Source: Bacteroidales bacterium
GTDB taxonomy: Bacteria > Bacteroidota > Bacteroidia > Bacteroidales > SMBSF77
Length of the DNA stretch: 10,521 nt
Reading direction: 5' to 3'
NCBI GenBank assembly: GCA_021106655.1
Contig: JAIOTT010000395.1
Span: 1-10,521 of the forward strand
The notes beneath the pieces are model-generated. The model was given only the letters and a program-made list of their open reading frames with translations. It did no database searches and was not told the DNA's origin. The position numbers were made by a program, and so were the translations under genes. Shown here in pieces: positions 7,346 to 10,521 of this stretch (the first letter of the stretch is position 1; each line of letters begins with the position of its first letter).

Positions 7346-7540
7346 ATGCCAAAAATGAAAACTAAATCCGGTGCCAAAAAAAGGTTTAAACTTACGGGAA
7401 CCGGTAAGATCAAGAGGAAGCATGCTTTTAAAAGTCATATTCTGACTAAAAAGTCAACGAAACGTAAAAGAAATCTTACGTATGCCACTACTGTGGATAA
7501 AGCTGATGAAAGTAATATCAGAGATATGCTTCGCAAATAA
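7346..7540 (+). CDS. rpmI: 50S ribosomal protein L35 (bL35)
   Basis: This 64-residue, very basic protein of the large ribosomal subunit is close to the 65 residues of E. coli L35. It starts MPKMKTKSGAKKRFKLTGTGKIKRKHAFKSH and continues with KKSTKRKRNL, the family pattern, ending in DMLRK. The ATG at 7346 is the only sensible start; no SD is visible before it (AATAGAGAATTA), which is normal in Bacteroidota. The gene sits between infC and rplT in the order conserved across many bacteria. Confidence 0.97.
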   Translation: MPKMKTKSGAKKRFKLTGTGKIKRKHAFKSHILTKKSTKRKRNLTYATTVDKADESNIRDMLRK

Positions 7541-7563
7541 GAAAATAAATTATTAATTTACTC

Positions 7564-7594
7564 TTAGCTGTAAGATCCCTAAATGGGGCGCTAA
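7564..7594 (+). promoter_or_regulatory. Possible stem-loop in the rpmI-rplT gap
   Basis: The 72-bp gap contains TTAGC (7564-7568) complementary to GCTAA (7590-7594), with an inner CCC (7577-7579) facing GGGG (7585-7588) across a TAAAT loop. The inner G/C run stands out in AT-rich surroundings. L20 represses its own operon through mRNA structures in E. coli and Bacillus, so a translational control site is conceivable. The stem is short and could be chance. Confidence 0.3.
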
Positions 7595-7612
7595 AGTGAA
7601 AAATGTAAAATT

Positions 7613-7957
7613 ATGCCAAAAACAAAACATTCTGTACCATCAAGGCACAGACGAAAAAAAATTCTTAAACAGACCAAAGGTCAGTTTGGTAGGAGAAAAA
7701 ATGTTTGGACGGTAGCTAAAAATGCTTACGAAAAAGGCCTCTCTTATGCATACCGTGATAGAAAAAATAAAAAGAGAACTTTTAGAGCCCTCTGGATTCA
7801 AAGAATAAATGCAGGAGTAAGGTTGCATGGATTGTCATATTCTGTTTTTATGGGTAAACTGAAGGAAAAGAATATTGATTTGGATCGCAAAGTCCTTGCT
7901 GACCTTGCTATGAACCACCCAGAAGCTTTTAAAGCTGTTGTGGATTCAGTAAAATAA
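7613..7957 (+). CDS. rplT: 50S ribosomal protein L20 (bL20)
   Basis: This 114-residue basic protein binds 23S rRNA early in large-subunit assembly. The N-terminal extension (KHSVPSRHRRKKILKQTKGQFGRRKNVW) and globular part (YAYRDRKNKKRTFRALWIQRINAGVRLHGLSYSVFMGKL, then IDLDRKVLADLAMNHPEAF) are unmistakable. Length is normal for the family. No SD precedes the ATG. It is the last gene of the operon, followed after 18 bp by the terminator hairpin. In other bacteria L20 also acts as repressor of this operon; here only the small stem-loop upstream hints at that. Confidence 0.97.
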   Translation: MPKTKHSVPSRHRRKKILKQTKGQFGRRKNVWTVAKNAYEKGLSYAYRDRKNKKRTFRALWIQRINAGVRLHGLSYSVFMGKLKEKNIDLDRKVLADLAMNHPEAFKAVVDSVK

Positions 7958-7975
7958 TAAAATCAACCCTATTAT

Positions 7976-8009
7976 AAAAATCCCTGTATCAATACAGGGA
8001 TTTTTTTTT
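7976..8009. terminator. Bidirectional intrinsic terminator
   Basis: AAAAATCCCTGTA (7976-7988), a TCAA loop and TACAGGGATTTTT (7993-8005) form a perfect 13-bp inverted repeat. A run of nine T follows on the plus strand. The leading A run provides a T tract on the minus strand too. It lies between rplT (end 7957) and the convergent gene ending at 8033, so it can stop transcription from both sides. Confidence 0.92.
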
Positions 8010-8032
8010 GCCCGGGAACGACTCCAAACTCC

Positions 8033-10521
8033 TTACGGATTAGGTACAGGTGTTGTGAAAATGACAGTGATGGATGTAGAGCCGGTCAAATTGACAAGGT
8101 TCTGGATAATTAGTGAAGGATCATTAGCTGGTCCGCTATATTTTAATTTACCGTCTAGAGTAATATCTTCCTGGTAATAACCGGTTAATATTGTAGTAAT
8201 AATAGTTGATCCACTTTCGTTAATTATCTTTTGAAGTATTAATCCTCTGTCGTTACCCGGACCGCTGTATTTTAATGTTCCATCGCTGTTAATATCACCT
8301 CCAATCATAGCAAAAACATTTGATTCCACTTCAATTGCAGAATTTTTTGCACCACCATACAATGGAGTATTTGTTGTATCAGAAAAATCCAGAACTACTG
8401 TATTCGGCAGCATTACCGGATTGGCAGTCATTAAAGGAAGGTGGTTAAGATGTCGGATAACAACATAGTAATAAGCTGATGAAATTGTTGTTAAGTTAAT
8501 ACCCGTGGTAAAGTTTGTGTCAATGATTTGTCCATTATTAAGCAGAAGCCCTGCCCTGTATTCATGAACAATATTTACATCATTGGAATCACGGATCTCA
8601 ATAAGGACCCAATCTACAACATTAGCCGGAACGGAGGAGATTTGTTCCATACCTGTATAATTCCATGGACTTGTATTAAAAGGTTGTGAGTGAGGAAATG
8701 AATCCGTCTGGCAGATCAGTGTATTCATAATTCCACTTCCGGCATATGCACCCTGCAAGATTACTTTTCCTTGAAGTTCAACATTTGTTGTTGGAATAGA
8801 ATTAACTGTAACAATGACATCATCAGATGCTGTACATCCATTTCCATCAGTTACAGTTACTGTATAAGTTGAAGTTACAGGTGGGCAAACCACAGTGTTT
8901 GCAATCTGATCTCCGTTACTCCAGGCATATGTTCCTCCTCCACTTGCCGTCAGTAGTGTACAAGAACCCTGATACACGCTTTTATCACTACCAGCACTTG
9001 CCTGCGGTCCTGAAGATCCTGTGATATTACCATTAATGAATGCTGAAGGAAGTGGAAGTTGCTGAGGACTCGCGTCATTGTATTCACAATCACCCTGGAC
9101 CGGTGTATTCCATGTAAGATCACAAGAAGAACCCTTATGAATAAAAGAATATTCCAGTAAAATGTCATTACCAATATTGATAGGGGTAAATATAGTAAAA
9201 CATGTCATCCTCACCTGTTCTAAGGAGGCCACGTTATTTACTAATAGAATACCTACAGCCAGGCCGGGATTTGCTGTATAGCCCTGGTAAGAAAGTACAG
9301 CAGTGTCATAATTTAATACCAATGAAAAACTTCCAACATTATAAACATTTGTAGCACTGATCTGGACTACAACAGGGTCGCCCGGACAATATAAGCCAGG
9401 TAGTGGTTCAACCCGTGTTATAATACTTGGTATCTGAGCATTCACCTGAACATGAACATCATCACTATCAGTACATCCATTCATATCCGTAACAGTTACC
9501 GTATATGTAGTTGTGGAGGATGGGAAAACACTTATCTGGGCTGTCTGATCACCTGTGCTCCAAACATAAGCGTATGTCGGTCCTTGGCCTCCTGTAGTTG
9601 TAGCAGTTAGTGTTGTTGAATGACCCTGGGTTATTGTTTTGTCTGCTCCTGCATCCACAAGTGGAACAGGATTAACATTAACCGCTGCATCATAAGAACC
9701 AGTACAGCCATTATTGTCAGTAACAGTTACAGTGTAAATAGTTGAATCTGTAGGGCAAACATTTATAGGATTAGAGCTTTCTCCTGTACTCCAGCTATAA
9801 GTAACACCTGCTGGTGGTAATGCTAATAAGTCAGTACATACACCTTCGCAAATAGTTTTAGTGCCACTAATGTAAGCTCCGGGATTATCATTGACAATTA
9901 CTGCTATTTCATCAGAATTTGTACATCCATTATTATCAGTTATGGTAACTGAATAGGTAGTATTTGTTGTTGGGCATACATTTATATAATAAGTTAAATT
10001 GCCTGTGCTCCATAGATATGAGATTCCGCCGGATGCAGAAAGTGTAACACATTCACCTGAACAAATTATAGTGTCATTACTTGTGGTTATCTGAGGTAAA
10101 CTGTTAACAGTTATATAATCGCTTTTTATTATAGTATCAGTGTTTACACCATTTCCAATAATTAGTTTAACATCATATACCCCGGGGACATTATATATTA
10201 TTGAAGTCGGGTTTTGTTGATTGGAGATTGTTGGTGTACCTCCTTCAAATTCCCAAGCCCATGTATTTACTAAGCCTGATGACATATCTATGAAATCAAT
10301 ACTTTCACCGGCACAGATAATTGTATCGCTGGCAATAAAATCAGCACTTAGGTCGTAAGCATCTGCCTCTATATTAATGTCGTCAATAAACAAGTTATTA
10401 CCATAGGAACAATAAGATTCGAATTTTACTTTAACAGATTTGTTACCAACCCACTGACTAAGATTAATATCATAACAGGTTGATCCAACACCATTTCCAC
10501 ACCAGTCATTCACTGATGATG
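8033..10521 (-). CDS. Secreted multi-domain protein (PKD, Ig-like, cohesin-like, dockerin-like repeats), N-terminus beyond the right edge
   Basis: The frame is open to the right edge (SSVNDWCGN...), so the GTG at 10513 is merely internal and the real start and signal peptide are missing. Numbering from that codon: 1-50 is the end of a jelly-roll or adhesin domain (FESYCSYGNNLFIDDINIE). Residues 51-137 are a PKD domain (WAWEFEGGTP...YNVPGVYDVKLII). Residues 140-359 are three Ig-like repeats (YxWSTG...CPTxxTxYxVTVTDxNGCT). Residues 362-498 are cohesin-like (VVVQISATNVYNVGSFSLVLNYD...LSYQGYTANPGL). Residues 502-572 are a fourth Ig-like repeat. Residues ~578-735 are a Bacteroidota-type domain (PFNTSPWNYTG, VDWVLIEIRD, YYYVVIRHLNHLPLM). 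Residues 739-755 and 782-798 are paired calcium-binding, dockerin-like motifs. The chain ends PVPNP without a typical type A sorting domain. It is probably a cell-surface or secreted adhesin or accessory protein; any catalytic domain would be upstream of the window. Confidence 0.9.
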   Translation of the reverse strand, partial: SSVNDWCGNGVGSTCYDINLSQWVGNKSVKVKFESYCSYGNNLFIDDINIEADAYDLSADFIASDTIICAGESIDFIDMSSGLVNTWAWEFEGGTPTISNQQNPTSIIYNVPGVYDVKLIIGNGVNTDTIIKSDYITVNSLPQITTSNDTIICSGECVTLSASGGISYLWSTGNLTYYINVCPTTNTTYSVTITDNNGCTNSDEIAVIVNDNPGAYISGTKTICEGVCTDLLALPPAGVTYSWSTGESSNPINVCPTDSTIYTVTVTDNNGCTGSYDAAVNVNPVPLVDAGADKTITQGHSTTLTATTTGGQGPTYAYVWSTGDQTAQISVFPSSTTTYTVTVTDMNGCTDSDDVHVQVNAQIPSIITRVEPLPGLYCPGDPVVVQISATNVYNVGSFSLVLNYDTAVLSYQGYTANPGLAVGILLVNNVASLEQVRMTCFTIFTPINIGNDILLEYSFIHKGSSCDLTWNTPVQGDCEYNDASPQQLPLPSAFINGNITGSSGPQASAGSDKSVYQGSCTLLTASGGGTYAWSNGDQIANTVVCPPVTSTYTVTVTDGNGCTASDDVIVTVNSIPTTNVELQGKVILQGAYAGSGIMNTLICQTDSFPHSQPFNTSPWNYTGMEQISSVPANVVDWVLIEIRDSNDVNIVHEYRAGLLLNNGQIIDTNFTTGINLTTISSAYYYVVIRHLNHLPLMTANPVMLPNTVVLDFSDTTNTPLYGGAKNSAIEVESNVFAMIGGDINSDGTLKYSGPGNDRGLILQKIINESGSTIITTILTGYYQEDITLDGKLKYSGPANDPSLIIQNLVNLTGSTSITVIFTTPVPNP
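8120..8299 (-). repeat. Pair of dockerin-like DxNxDGxLKYSGPxND motifs
   Basis: GDINSDGTLKYSGPGND (8299-8249) and EDITLDGKLKYSGPAND (8170-8120) are two copies of one calcium-loop-like motif, 129 bp apart. They lie close to the C-terminus, followed by a VFTTPVPNP-like end. Similar pairs (DVNLDG.VKYTG.GNDRDPIL) close many Bacteroidota exported proteins that I recall. In the second copy, Thr replaces the Asn of the D-x-N-x-D-G loop. Confidence 0.7.

Noticed and set aside
7089..7352. 87-codon minus-strand frame opposite infC
   Set aside because: It lies antisense to a conserved gene, starts within it and resembles no known protein.
10511..10513. GTG as start of the PKD/cohesin-like protein
   Set aside because: The frame stays open to the window edge, and the sequence here is already in the middle of a secreted domain with no signal peptide.

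Overview
The window looks like a chromosomal piece of a low-GC member of the Bacteroidota. Three things suggest this: back-to-back promoters of the TTTG / TAnnTTTG type, almost no Shine-Dalgarno sequences, and very large secreted proteins with Asp-box, PKD/Ig-like and tail-fibre-like repeats. ThrRS and IF3 also resemble Bacteroidota homologues.

Layout. (1) Positions 1-1998, minus strand: the N-terminal 666 codons of a secreted Asp-box (BNR/sortilin-type) beta-propeller protein that runs off the left edge. (2) 1999-2053: an AT-rich spacer with small repeats. (3) 2054-4636, minus: an 860-residue secreted repeat protein with a tail-fibre-like C-terminus, probably co-transcribed with (1). (4) 4679-4747: two divergent promoters, one for the secreted pair and one for the translation operon. 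(5) 4775-7957, plus: thrS-infC-rpmI-rplT, encoding threonyl-tRNA synthetase, initiation factor 3 and ribosomal proteins L35 and L20. (6) 7976-8009: a symmetrical terminator hairpin serving both converging transcripts. (7) 8033-10521, minus: the C-terminal 828 codons of a multi-domain secreted PKD/Ig-like/cohesin-like/dockerin-like protein whose 5' end lies beyond the right edge.

The translation operon holds the two most notable points. thrS is interrupted: its frame ends at 6538, but the missing end of the anticodon-binding domain continues in the -1 frame to 6690. The region just before the break is about six residues short, which fits a 19-bp deletion. infC has no ATG, GTG or TTG at a plausible start. 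The best start is an ATA codon at 6754, eight bases after the only strong Shine-Dalgarno sequence seen in the window, recalling the AUU start and autoregulation of E. coli infC.

I see no mobile elements, CRISPR arrays, tRNAs or rRNAs, and no clear new defence or biosynthetic system. The window is a housekeeping translation operon placed between genes for large exported proteins.
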